Part shown: in pieces, positions 10,520 to 21,115 of the stretch
How the letters are laid out: each line of letters starts with the position of its first letter
How positions within the stretch are numbered: position 1 is the stretch's first letter
Assembly: GCA_025200525.1 (NCBI GenBank)
Contig: CM045763.1
Location: 155,998,246 to 156,062,245 of the forward strand
DNA: 64,000 bases
DNA from: Camellia lanceoleosa
Taxonomy: Eukaryota > Streptophyta > Magnoliopsida > Ericales > Theaceae
Direction of reading: 5' to 3'
The notes under the pieces: generated by a model
Told to the model about the DNA's origin: nothing
Database searches by the model: none
The model's input: only the letters and a program-made list of their open reading frames with translations
Position numbers and translations under genes: made by a program

Positions 10520-10780
10520 AACCGGGATTGCTATATATATAGACGAATTACTAGAAGTTGTTGAAGGAGGAGAATACACTGGCCTATATATAGACGAATT
10601 ACTACTTTATTACTATTTTCCATTTGATTTTATTTTTCCAGTGTTGTTCTAGTGTTACTACTTACCCAATTGATTACGTTTTTCCAGCGGCCACTATATA
10701 GACGAATTAGTAGAAGTTGTTGAAGGGGGAGAATACACTAGCCTATATATAGACGAATTACTACTTTCCCATTTGATTTT
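10520..10780 (-). promoter_or_regulatory. TATA/leader repeat block of host repeat copy 1 (gene part missing)
   Basis: Several copies of a unit holding CTATATATAGACGAATTA and GTTGTTGAAGG.GGAGAA, the same block that precedes the small ORFs at 18124 and 18913. Here the ORF that should follow on the minus strand (left side) is replaced by the Tekay-like LTR, so the block is orphaned. Confidence 0.7.
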
Positions 10781-11239
10781 GTTTTTTCAGTGTTACTATA
10801 TTCCCGTTTACTACATTCTCATTTGCTTTTGTTTTTCCAGTTGATTTTGTTTTTTCAGTGTTACTACTTTCAAAGTGTTACTACATTCCTGTAATGCTCG
10901 CCTCCCTACTTAGCTGTTCATTCTATGGTTTACCCTAATTATGTGTCTATATGTGCATTCTATGTTTATCTGTGTGTAAAGTGTGTACTATGTGTTATGT
11001 GCATTCTACTATGCTCGATAGATATGTTAATTTAAGAAAAAGGCCTGTCTGATTCGTTAAATTGTAAGGCTACAAATTAAATAATGGACTAGGTGGTTAG
11101 AGCCTAATTCACCTTAATTAGACAAAGTGGAGTTAAGGTAACCTGGGTTATAGTAAGAAAATTAATTGAAGTGATGGTAATTTGGTTTAACTTAAGTCAA
11201 AGTAACTTAGATATTTTATATGTAGATATTTCAATTCAC

Positions 11240-11255
11240 GTGAAGAGAGAGAGAG

Positions 11256-11294
<39 letters not shown>

Positions 11295-11301
11295 GAGAGA
11301 T
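11240..11301. repeat. (GA)n microsatellite
   Basis: About 60 bp of imperfect GA dinucleotides; matching tracts at 19650-19703 and 59758-59804 in the sister copies differ in length. Confidence 0.95.
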
Positions 11302-12316
11302 AACCTGAGGAAGAGAAAGAAATTTCTAGAGTCTTAGAGAAGAAGGAGAAGAGGAAGAGAAGAGGGTTAAAGTCAATCTTCCACAATTCCATAAGCTAAG
11401 GTAAGAATTCTTGTCTCAACCTTGGGAATTAACATATGAGATGGGAGAATTTGCATTGGTTGAAGAATTAGGGTAGTGTAGGTTATGTCAAGAACCCTAA
11501 ATTTAAGACTTCATGTTTTTATATGGCATATACATAGCATTATTCATGTTCAATTCCTTTCTTTTGCATAATCTTTGGTAGTTGGAGGAAGGAATTTATG
11601 GATTTGAGTTGGGAAAGTTACACTTAAAGTTTGGGTCTTTTCTTTTCTAATACCAATGAGTTTGTTTGAACTTATGATGCTGGGTTGAACATAGAATTTA
11701 CTCTTTCATCATATTTTGTCAGTTTTAAGCCTTGACTTGTTCAAATTTGGGTTTGATTTTTGGAGTATTGAAGCTCTAAAGCAAAGCAGAAATTTCAGTT
11801 CTGGAACACCCAGAACCACATGTGACATGGGAGCTGCGTCTTGGCGGGGAGACCCACATGTGCAGAAAAGAAGGACGGACGCACCTTGCATGTTGATATA
11901 GTTGCACCATCCGGGCATCTTTGTGGCGACGACGCGCGTGAGAGTCCCGTGACGCGACCAAGGGGCTCTGACGCGGCTATTTAGCGACATTCGGTTTTCT
12001 ATTTTGTTTCTCCATCTTCCGAGCCTCTGTTGGCATGATTTCCGCATATATTTGACGATCATCTACATTACACGGACATAAAAGAGAATAAGGACAATTA
12101 GACCAACCAATCAATAAGTTATAACACAACAAATTAATTGCATGGTAAAGTAGACATGTTATACTTGTATCTGTCTGTGTGGATCAAACACCACGTTCCA
12201 GCCACGTGTTTGCAAAGCCAACTGTGAGTAACACTATTGTAAAGATATGTTTAACTTAAGTATCTCTTTTCTGCTTTATGTTTTCCCTACTCTAAACATG
12301 CTTCCATTATGCTTAA

Positions 12317-14494
12317 CTAGCGACCGGGCACACGCAATGCGTGTGTAATTTCTTTTAGAATTATAATATGAATTTTATATTATTTTCTCTAATACTAAAC
12401 ATATAAATCATATGAGTAATTATATACAATATAACATTTGATATTAACGTGTTTGATAAATAAAATATATGTACATTAAAATATGTATAAATCTTAAAAA
12501 AAAAAATACAATATTTACTAATGTTAACTAAAAGTAAAAAATATATGTGCTGATGTACATAAACAAAACTAACAATTTTAAAATAAAATCATAGCAATTA
12601 TAAACACAAATGCTGATATAAAAAAAAAAGTAATAATAAATTTTTTTTTAACCGGATAACACAATGAAACATTTAATTTTCTATAAATTTGTATAGAAAG
12701 TATAATTAAAAGTATTACAGGAAAAAAATACAACACAAAATAATTGTTGTGATTATAAATCTAACACTCATACAGAATACTTACATTCAAAGTAGATAAG
12801 TGTTGATAAAGAATCACCCGAGAAGTTGTTTATTCTGAACAACACAAAGTCATAAAGCAATCTACAAAAAAATTAATAGTATTACAGAAAAAAAAAAAAA
12901 ATCACAATTATGGTTGATAAGCCTACCCACCATCTGTCAATTTACAATCACAATTTTTACCACAAAAAAAAAATAAAAATAAATAAATAAATATTAACTC
13001 CACACCTAGGCCAAACAAAAAAAAGTGAATAGGAGAAACAAAATTAAAAAAAAAAAAAGAAAAAGAAAAAATCCACTAAAATTGTGTTTGGATTATAAAT
13101 TTAAATAGGATTTTGCAAACAAAAAAGAAACGATGAGAGAAATTTAAATGAAATATAAGCCAAATTTTTTCTCCATTTCTCTTTTATTTTCCTTTCCTTT
13201 TCCAAATTCCTACCCAATCTATAATCCAAACACAACCTAAATATATGATTGATTTCAACTTGACTTTTGTTAAATGGAAAACCAAGAAATTATGTGTATC
13301 AAAAGATGAGAATATATATCCACGGGATTGTATCAGAGAGATGAGAGAGAAAGAGAGCAAGTTCTTCTGGTTCTGTTCCCTCTCCTCTTCTCCATATCTC
13401 CCTCGATCTCCATTCTCTTCCCTCAAACCCCCACCGGTCCCCCCCTACCCTCTCTCTCTCTCTCTAGAAATCACTCACAACAGTCTTGGTCCGATTCAGA
13501 ACTCTCTCAATCAATTAATCCAAGCAAGCCCCACTCAAAAAAGGTCCGCCTTTCAAATCTCAATTCTCATCGATTCCAACAATTACACATCTCTTGCTAT
13601 TTCACCACTGTTTCTGATTGTTTTCCACCATTCATTCATTCTAAGTTCTTTTGTTGTGTTTTTCTTATCGCAGGCATGGTACGATGCTTCAATCCCATCG
13701 ATTTTGAAAGGAAAAAGAAAATAAGGAAATTGAGAAGTTATTGAGTGATAATCTCAGAGTAACAATGTATATAGCATCTGTATAAGAATATGTGGATATT
13801 CATAAATCTATTGATATTCATCCATCAATATCTTTAAAAAAATAAAATAAAAAAAAAAAAAAAGGAAATTGAGAAAGCAAACATAGCCAACAATATTCAC
13901 AAAAATTTCAATTCTATTATATCCAGAAAGCGATTTAGATTCAAAACAGTTATACAGATTGGGGACACAGCTATGTTCGTTTCTTTGATAAAACTATCAA
14001 AAGATTAACTAATGAGAATCGAAATGTAGAGAACTTCACTTTTGTGAGATTATTCAAAGAAGTAGATTGAATGAACTTGATCTTCTTGAAGAAAACTGTA
14101 AAGTGATTGCATCCAAACATATGTATCGAAATCCGGATATCTGGATCAAGGATTTAACAAAAACACATCAGAAAATTTAAAGCAAGAAAGCGAACTGTAT
14201 AAGCAGAGATAGAGCGATTACTTGATGAAATTGCTCTGTATAAGCAGAGAGAGAGTGATTACAGAATTCGAAGATATTGAAACTGATTTAGAACTGCTGA
14301 GCAGTTTAGAAACGTGGGGGTGGTTGAATTGGTTGGTTTGAATTTGTCATGTTACCCTTAACTACAAATTGATGTTAGTGTAAAAATAATATAATTATTT
14401 AAGAAGTTATGGCCATTTTAGGAAAAAAAAAAAAAAATTATAAGAGAGGCTTCAGGACACCAAAGTCCCTATTGGCTTTTAATAATAGTATAGA
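12317..14494 (-). mobile_element. Non-autonomous Helitron (2178 bp)
   Basis: Read on the minus strand it begins TCTATACTATTATTAAAAG at 14494. It ends CTAG at 12317, with a hairpin CACACGCATTGCGTGTG eleven bases before the end. It is inserted exactly between A and T without target duplication. The empty site GCTTAATGAATGATGATCC is present at 20781-20800 and in the fourth copy near 60830. No Rep/helicase is encoded. The plus-strand part 13330-13745 looks like a captured gene start. Confidence 0.9.
13330..13745 (+). other. Probable captured promoter/5' UTR/first-codon fragment inside the Helitron
   Basis: In the plus direction a TATA-like AATATATATCC (about 13310) is followed by a long CT-rich leader. 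An intron-like acceptor TTCTTATCGCAG (ending near 13673) comes just before an ATG (GGCATGGTACGATGC) and about 20 codons rich in Lys/Arg. This looks like the 5' end of a host gene picked up by the Helitron. The source gene is not recognised, and the two overlapping longer frames (13245-13724 and 13328-13744) are read through the leader. Confidence 0.4.
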
Positions 14495-14815
14495 TGAATG
14501 ATGACCCTATGTTCTTACACTGTATTTGTGGCATCCTGAGCACCTGTTTACATGGTTACAGAGATCTCTGTCAGTTCCATTTTGTGGAACTTCTGTTTAT
14601 TATGTTGATGGCCATCACATCTGATTACAGGTCTTCATGATTGCCTGTTCGATCTTCAAGACCACCTGAACTAGTTTGCTATGGGACGTACCACATAAAC
14701 ATTTATGTCCCTGTATGAAATAAGAATCTGTTAAGGTTATGGTTTGCTTTTCAGTAAGGACATCATTCAGAACATCTTTACACTGTTGTTATTCACTGGG
14801 CCCTAGCTCACGTTT

Positions 14816-15572
14816 TGATATATATATCAATCCAAATCACTAATCAAAAGAACAACAAGTGTAATAAGAGATGGACAACAACATCGAACCATGAAACCCT
14901 AGTTCAGAACATAATAAAATATTTGGTCAAAACCGAAGTCGCTATGAGAATCAATTTTGCAAAATAACTTTTTTAAAAGAGTTGACAAAATTTAAAAACT
15001 TGTTTAGTTATATATTCTAAAAGTAGTTTTTAAAATTTTGAAAATTCAAAACTTGTTTGCTTTTCAAATTCTTAAAATTCTTAAATAATTTTTAAAACAC
15101 TATTTCATTTTGAAATTTTCAAAAATAGTTTTTGAAATATATGTAGTGGAGTTTTTAAATATTGTAATCAATGTTTTTTAGTTTTTATGTGATTTTTTTT
15201 AAATATTAAATACTAACAAATATATAAAAAAATATACAATATTTATTTTATTTTTTAAAAATTTTTTAGATCGACTCAATCTAAATATACTTAAAACGTA
15301 TAAAATTTATGAAAAAATCTTAAACTTTCCAAAACCTTCCCAAAATTCAGATTGGGCTCAATTTTTTAGAAAAGTGAGTTAAAATAGTCTTGATATATAT
15401 ATACACACTAGCAGTCTAATGAAAAAAAAAAAAGAAAGAAAGAAGATTAATATTAAAGGCACGATGTAATAATATTATATGTGTATTTTTTTGTCACTTG
15501 AGTAACATGACCACTTGAGTAACACACTAGATGTGCTCAAGTGATCATGTTATATAGATATGTCAATATATT
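14816..15572. repeat. AT-rich tail of host repeat copy 1
   Basis: Non-coding, homologous to 21116-21839 and 61161-61910. It ends in a 17-bp inverted repeat (15503-15519 with 15536-15552, one mismatch) around a 16-nt loop. Then it passes directly into segment B, without the segment C seen in the other two copies. Confidence 0.8.
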
Positions 15573-15922
15573 TATTAGAGATGAAAGAATACAAGTTTAA
15601 TGAAATAATTGGACCTATTTTTTACAAAAAAATTTTATCAAATTTAAATTTGATGCAAGATTGGTGAATGATTGGAGATATTCTAATCATGTTCATTTAT
15701 TATTTGATATTATCGTGTCGTGTTTATGTGTCATGTCAATAAATTTTATTTTTAATTAAAAAATCAAGTATATAAAAAATTTTTAAATTGTCGTTACATG
15801 CTATGCACAAGACTTTATAAATAAATAAATAAATAAATCATTATGATTTTCTTGAAATAATTTAATATTTTGTCTTGTGGTATACATGAAATTTATAATT
15901 ATTTTTAAGGGCACCATACCGA

Positions 15923-15990
15923 GAGGCGATGGAGTCTCGAGCACAGGTTAAAGCCTTTTAGTGTTGAGCCCTATCCACTGAACCTACCTC
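15923..15990 (-). ncRNA. tRNA-like / SINE-head sequence
   Basis: Minus strand has an A-box-like GGTTCAGTGGATAGGGC and, about 30 nt later, a weak B-box-like GTGCTCGAGACTCC, in a 68-nt span of tRNA size. The sister copy (49479-49546) keeps the same pattern. It is more likely a tRNA-derived SINE head or tRNA pseudogene than a working tRNA, because stems pair poorly by eye. Confidence 0.4.
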
Positions 15991-16359
15991 AGATACTATT
16001 ATTAAAGACATTATTATTAAGACCTATTTTAAGAAATAAGTTAAAATTTAATTTTTAATTTTTTTTAAAAAAAAAACATACAAAAAGAAATTAATTTTTA
16101 ACAGTGTTGTCCAAAATAGACCTAAATATTTGTGACGGTAAAAGCTGATATTGTATTTTAATAGTTTCAATAAACTTTTGCGATATATGCTTTCGCCCTG
16201 TCAAGGCCATCAGTTTAACACGGTGCTGCCACGTCACAATAATATTCTGCCACGTAAAAAAATACTAAAAAGTAAAGTAGGCCATCATATTAAAGAGTCT
16301 TATCAATTTAACCCTATTTAAGTCCTCTCTCCCCAAACTGTTGTTATCTCTGCAAACCC

Positions 16360-16365
<6 letters not shown>

Positions 16366-16410
<45 letters not shown>
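16366..16410. repeat. (CT)n microsatellite
   Basis: About 45 bp of CT dinucleotides; the sister locus near 49918-49933 has only a short tract. Confidence 0.95.
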
Positions 16411-16412
<2 letters not shown>

Positions 16413-16981
16413 GGCCAGCCACCATTATCACCGGCCATCGACGGCATCCTCGTGTCCAACATTATAGTAATATTAATTTTGTTTCAATTAATTTTTGCAT
16501 AATGACTAAACCCAAGCCATTAGTAAATCTATCACAGCAATATAACCCATACCATCATCTTCAACCACCAATTATATCACTAACACTGTCACTCATTGCC
16601 TCTGCAACTTTTAATTTTTCCATCTAAAATCTTCCTTTTCACTCAAAAATGAAAATTTCCAAAATGAACGAACAAAATTTATTTTTTCTTTCTTTTTTCT
16701 AGTTGTCGAATTTTTTTTCTCTCTCTAATATTTTGAGTTATCCAAACCTCACTATCCTTTTGGATTCATTTTTTGTTATCTACAACTAGAGATACATATT
16801 CATATAAAATAATTCCATTTAGTAAGGAATAATAAAGAGGTCCAGTTTTAGAGAGTAGAGGTTATGGGTAAGCTTTTAATTTATTGAGAGTATTAGAGCT
16901 GACAATAAGAGAAGAAAAAAAGAAAGAGAAAGAAGTTGGGGGTCTGTAGATAGAGAAATTGGGTTGGGTGAGAGGCAGAAG

Positions 16982-16985
<4 letters not shown>

Positions 16986-17023
<38 letters not shown>
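16986..17023. repeat. (AG)n microsatellite
   Basis: Nearly pure AG tract; shorter in the copy near 50510. Confidence 0.95.
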
Positions 17024-17028
<5 letters not shown>

Positions 17029-17911
17029 AGAGAAAGGAGGAGGAGGGGATTTGGGTTTTACAAGTTTTTAAAAGGATGTTATGGTTAAGTTTTATGTACA
17101 GCCTCTTAAATTGGTTGTTCTACTAATTTATTAATTTTTTGAGGCAAAACATTATTGGATCTCCATAAAGCTTTACTCCACGGCTCAGCCTTATAAAACA
17201 TGGAAAATGTTAAGAACTCAAACGCTTTATTAATATTTTTATCAAATATTTTATACGGATAAAATATTTAAAAACTTCAACATTATTCATAAAACATATC
17301 TCCCGTAGGCCGATCAAAATCTTGAATCTATCCTTGCCTTTTTTCCAGACAACACCTTCCGATCTACATCTTAGATAGGAGGAAACCTCATCCAAAGCAG
17401 ACAAGTGAACCCAAATAGATTAATAGAAACTGAAAACTACTAAAATGTTTTAATTTCCAAATTGTGCACAAATCAAAGGTTGAAATTTAAGTAGATAAAT
17501 TGATCCAAATGCAAATATAAGTTGAAAATATAGTACAAGCACCAACTAAACACACCAGATCGGGACATCGTAAATTAACATAAAGTGATGAATTTTATTA
17601 TTTAAATTAACAAAAATCAAAGCAAAACACTATATTTGCTCTGATATCATTTCATAATTTTTCCACACTAAATACAATTATATACGACAGAATGACACCA
17701 TTTCAAATAGCCAACATTATAGTCGATAGAATCATTGAACGCGTTCATAAGAATTCTGAAATATCATAGAAGTTAGAATACAAATGTCATCAATATATAT
17801 AAAATAAGATTAATACTTTCAATTGAATATTAACAATAAGAATTGAATATATACAAGCATAAATAAGGACTAAAAAAACTAATGAACCCAGAATAAGTGG
17901 AGGTATTCAAT

Positions 17912-18124
17912 TTAAAAAAAAAAAATGAAAAGGGATTTATTTATCTTCTTACTTAGCACGACCACAAGTAGCACAAAGAAGACAATCATAGACCAAACTC
18001 TAGGATTGAAATTATGGCATCGCACAAAGAGGTGTTCGATAATTTCAGACCCCAATGCTCTCACAGCTAGTTTCACAATGTACTTAATGAAAACTTCCTT
18101 CGTAGAACTGGCTTGAGCTTCCAA
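17912..18124 (-). CDS. Small putative tail-anchored protein, copy g1 (start codon TTG)
   Basis: I do not recognise this family. The minus frame from TTG 18124 encodes about 70 residues. It has a polar N-terminus (EAQASSTKEVF), an amphipathic middle (IKYIVKLAVRALGSEIIEHLF), a basic patch (NFNPRVW) and a hydrophobic C-terminal helix (MIVFFVLLVVVL) followed by KKINK. This order suggests a tail-anchored membrane protein. All three copies of this subtype have TTG where the related copy g3 has its ATG nearby. The frame is also open upstream to an ATG at 18244, through the TATA repeats. It may be a decayed gene, a non-AUG start or a start in the leader. Neighbouring copies g2-g5 share strand and layout. 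Confidence 0.5.
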   Translation of the reverse strand: MEAQASSTKEVFIKYIVKLAVRALGSEIIEHLFVRCHNFNPRVWSMIVFFVLLVVVLSKKINKSLFIFFF

Positions 18125-18350
18125 GTTGAAGGGGAGAATACTCGGGCCTATATATAGACGAATTACTAGAAGTTGTTGAACGGGGAGAATACACTGGCCT
18201 ATATATAGACGAATTACTACTTTATTACTACTTTCCCATTTCATTATGTTTTTCCAGTGGCCACTATATAGACGAATTAGTAGAAGTTGTTGAAGGGGGA
18301 GAATACACTAGCCTATATATTGACGAATTACTACTTTCCCATTTGATTTT
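18125..18350 (-). promoter_or_regulatory. Multiplied TATA/leader modules in front of g1
   Basis: Four TATATATA-type boxes (18148-18157, 18199-18208, 18263-18270, 18312-18320), each followed on the minus strand by a leader like GTATTCTCCCC and CAACAACTTC. The pairs are separated by a CATTTGATTTTG-rich spacer. The layout is that of a core promoter plus leader duplicated twice. Confidence 0.6.
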
Positions 18351-18429
18351 GTTTTTCCAGTGTTACTACCATCCCGTTTAGTACTTTCCCATTTGATTTT
18401 GTTTTTCCTATTGATTTTGTTTTTTCAGG

Positions 18430-18607
18430 TTTACTACTTTCCACACTGAATACAATTATATCCGGCAGAATGACACCATTTCAAATATCCAACATTATAG
18501 TCGATAGAATCATTGAACGCGTTCATAAGAATCCTAAAATATCATAGAAGTTAGAATACAAATGTCAGCAATATATATAAAAGAAGATTAATACTGTCAA
18601 TTGAATA
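18430..18607. repeat. Junction and 3' flank of g2
   Basis: At about 18430-18440 the g1 promoter block breaks into sequence homologous to 17655 onward (TTTCCACACTGAATAC). This is an internal recombination joint that produced a second gene copy 0.8 kb further on. Nothing coding. Confidence 0.65.
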
Positions 18608-18913
18608 TTAACAATAAGAATTGCATATATACAAGCATAAATAGGGACTAAAAAAACTAATGAACCCAAAACAAGTGGAGGTATTCAAATTTTCAAAAAA
18701 AATAAAAATAAAAATGAAAAGGGATTTATTTATCTTCTTACTTATCACGATCACTAGTAGCACAAAGAAGACAATCATAGACCAAACTCTAGGATTGAAA
18801 TTTTGGCGTCGCATAAAGAGGTGTTCGATAATTTCAGACCCCAATGCTCTCACAGCTGGTTTCACAATATACTTAATGAAAACTTCCTTCGTAGAACTGG
18901 CTTGAGCTTCCAA
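18608..18913 (-). CDS. Small putative tail-anchored protein, copy g2 (start codon TTG)
   Basis: Same family as g1, with EAQASSTKEVFIKY, GSEIIEHLF, NFNPRVW and a hydrophobic helix MIVFFVLLVIVI. The frame from TTG 18913 is longer (about 101 codons) because the stop used by g1 is missed and translation runs on through FIFIFFENLNTS. It differs from g1 at a few residues (Pro for Leu after IVK, MRRQ for VRCH), so the two are distinct but close paralogues. The TTG start is as in g1. Function unknown; membrane insertion by the C-terminal helix is inferred. Confidence 0.5.
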   Translation of the reverse strand: MEAQASSTKEVFIKYIVKPAVRALGSEIIEHLFMRRQNFNPRVWSMIVFFVLLVIVISKKINKSLFIFIFIFFENLNTSTCFGFISFFSPYLCLYICNSYC

Positions 18914-19175
18914 GTTGAAGGGGGAGAATACTCGAGCCTATATGTAGACGAATTACTAGAAGTTGTTGAAGGAGGAGAATACACTAGCCTATATATAAAC
19001 GAATTACTACTTTGTTGCTACTTTCCCATTTCATTTTGTTTTTCCGATGTTATTCCCGTGTTACTACTTTCCCATTTGATTATGTTTTTCCAGTGGCCAC
19101 TATATAGACGAATTAGTAGAAGTTGTTGAATGGGGAGAATACCATAGCCTATATATAGACAAATTACTAGTTTCC
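18914..19175 (-). promoter_or_regulatory. Multiplied TATA/leader modules in front of g2
   Basis: Four units comparable to those at 18125-18350. Boxes lie near 18938 (TATATGTAGACG, mutated), 18989, 19101 and 19149. The block passes on to the old LTR fragment at 19300. Confidence 0.6.
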
Positions 19176-19299
19176 CATTTGATTTTATTTTTCTAGTATG
19201 TGTCACTACCTTCCCATTTACTACTTTCCCATTTGCTTTTGTTTTTCCAGTTGATTTTGTTTTTTCAGTGTTACTACTTTCAAAGTGTTACTACATTCC

Positions 19300-19649
19300 T
19301 GTAACGCTCGCCTCCCTACTTAGTTGTTCATTCTGTGGTTTACCCTAATTATGTGTCTATATGTGCATTCCATGTTTATCTGTGTAAAGTGTGTACTATG
19401 TGTTATGTGCATTCTACTCTGCTCGACAGATATGTTAATATATGAAAAAGGCCTGTCTGATTTGTTAAATTGTAAGGCTACAAATTAAATAATGGATTAG
19501 GTGGTTAGAGCCTAATTCACCTTAATTAGACAAAGTGGAGTTAAGGTAACCTGGGTTATAGTAAGAAAATTAATTGAAGTGATTGTAATTTGGTTTAACT
19601 TAAGTCAAAGTAACTTAGATATTTTATATATAGATATTTGAATTCAAGT

Positions 19650-19707
<58 letters not shown>

Positions 19708-21115
19708 TGAGGGAGAGAAAGAAAATTCTAGAGTTTTAGAGAAGAAGGACAAGAGGAAGAGAAGAGGGTTAAAGTCAATCTTCCACAATTCCATAAGCTA
19801 AGGTAAGAATTCTTGTCTCAACCTCGGGAATTAACATATGAGATGGGAGAATTTTCATTGGTTGAAGAATTAGGGTAGTGTAGGTTATGTCAAGAACCCT
19901 AAATTCAAGACTTCATGTTTGTATATGGCATGTATAGCATTATTCATGTTCAATTCGTTTCTTTTGCATAATCTTTGGAAGTTGGAGGAAGGAATTTATG
20001 GATTTGAGTTGGGAAAGTTACACACAAAGTTTTGATCTTTTCTTTTCCAATACCAATGAGTTTGTTTGAACTTATGATGCTGGGTTGAACAGAGAATTTA
20101 CTCTTTTATCATATTTTGTAAGTTTTAAGCCTTGACTTGTTCAAATTTGGGTTTGATTTTTGGAGTATTGAAGCTCCAAAGCAGAGCAGAAATTTTGGTT
20201 CCGGAACACCCAGAACCACATGTGCGGCATGGGGAACTGCACGTGCGGGAGGTAAGGCCGCACGTACGGGAGGAGAGGCCCACACGTGCAGAAAACAAGG
20301 GCAGAAGCACGTTGCATTTTGAAATAATTGCTCCGTCCGGCGCACAAGCGGCGCACGTGCTGTGAAAGTCCCGCACGTGCAGCCAAGGGGCTCTGCACAT
20401 GCGGCTGTTTAGCAGATCCAGTTTCAGTTTTCTGCTTTATTTCTCCATCTTCCGCGCCTCTGTTGGCATGATTTCCGCATATATTTGACGTTCATCTGCA
20501 TTACATGGACATTAAAGAGAATAAGGACAATTAGGCCAACCAATCAATGGACATTAAAGAGAATAAGGACAATTAGGCCAACCAATCAATAAGTTATAAC
20601 ACAACAAATTAATTGCACGGTAAAGTAAACATGTTATACTTGTATCTATCTGTGTGGGTCAAACGCCACGTTTAAGCCACGTGTTTGCAAAGCCAACTGT
20701 GAGTACCATTGTTGTAAAGATATGTTTAACTTAAGTTTCTCTTTTCTGCTTTATGTTTTCCCTGCTCTAAACATGCTTCCATTATGCTTAATGAATGATG
20801 ATCCTATGTTCTTACACTGTATTCATGGCATCCTTAACACCTATTTACATGGTTACAAGGATCTCTGTCAGTTCCATTTTGTGGAACTTCTATTTATTAT
20901 ATTGATGGCCATCACATGTGATTACCGGTCTTCATGACTGCCTGTTCGGTCTTCAAGACCACCTGAACTAGTTTGCTATGGGATGTACCACATAAACATT
21001 TTTGTCCCTGTATGAAATAAGAATCTGTTAAGTTTATGGTTTGCTTTTCAGTAAGGACATAATTCAGAACGCCTTTACATTGTTATTATTCACTGGGCTC
21101 TAACTCACGTTTTGA
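19300..21115 (+). mobile_element. Old Tekay-type LTR fragment, host repeat copy 2
   Basis: It starts TGTAACGCTCGCC and ends after TTCACTGGGCTCTAACTCAC, with the same limits as the fragments at 10890 and 59406. It contains a (GA)n tract (19650-19703), a GC-rich patch of GCACGTGC words (20218-20400) and a 42-bp tandem duplication (about 20507-20590). It carries the Helitron-free site near 20790. The short ORFs here are not supported. Confidence 0.7.
20507..20590. repeat. 42-bp tandem duplication
   Basis: The unit starting GGACATTAAAGAGAATAAGG occurs twice in direct succession here and once in the two sister copies (12075-12117 and 60598-60640), so it is private to this copy. Confidence 0.9.

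Larger units (their letters stand above)
10890..14815 (+). mobile_element. Old Tekay-type LTR fragment, host repeat copy 1 (split by Helitron)
   Basis: It starts TGTAATGCTCGCC at 10890, the typical start of such LTRs. It contains a (GA)n tract, a word-rich GC patch (11820-11990) and the landmark TTCACTGGGCCCTAGCTCAC near 14790 before losing similarity to LTRs. The same fragment with the same ends recurs at 19300 and 59406, so it was truncated before the host segment was duplicated. Without the Helitron it is about 1.75 kb. Confidence 0.7.
15573..17560. repeat. Host repeat segment B, copy 1
   Basis: Homologous to 49144-50950. It holds a tRNA-like block, a (CT)n tract followed by ATGGCCAGCCACCATT (a frame of only about 18 codons to a stop, 16411-16467), an (AG)n tract and AT-rich spacer. 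No coding gene is supported. The short minus frame 17210-17404 is not kept in copy 2. Confidence 0.75.

Noticed and set aside
13245..13744. Overlapping plus ORFs of 138 and 159 codons as a real gene
   Set aside because: Low-complexity Ser/Pro/Leu text from a CT-rich leader; only the last codons after the acceptor could be coding.
15923..15990. Functional tRNA gene
   Set aside because: Acceptor and T stems do not pair well by eye and the B-box is weak.
16411..16467. Plus-strand reading frame starting ATGGCCAGCCACC after the CT tract
   Set aside because: Stops after about 18 codons in both copies of segment B.
17912..18244. Small ORF family as RPW8 or SPT small subunit
   Set aside because: Only a hydrophobic helix is shared; no motif of either family could be seen.
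20109..20400. Five overlapping ORFs on both strands
   Set aside because: They come from the GC-rich palindromic-word patch, which is open in many frames by composition.
10890..21115. Host repeat as one complete retrotransposon
   Set aside because: The LTR-like part has a start but no proper end and no primer site, and its truncation is identical in all copies; the small genes and spacers are not element parts.
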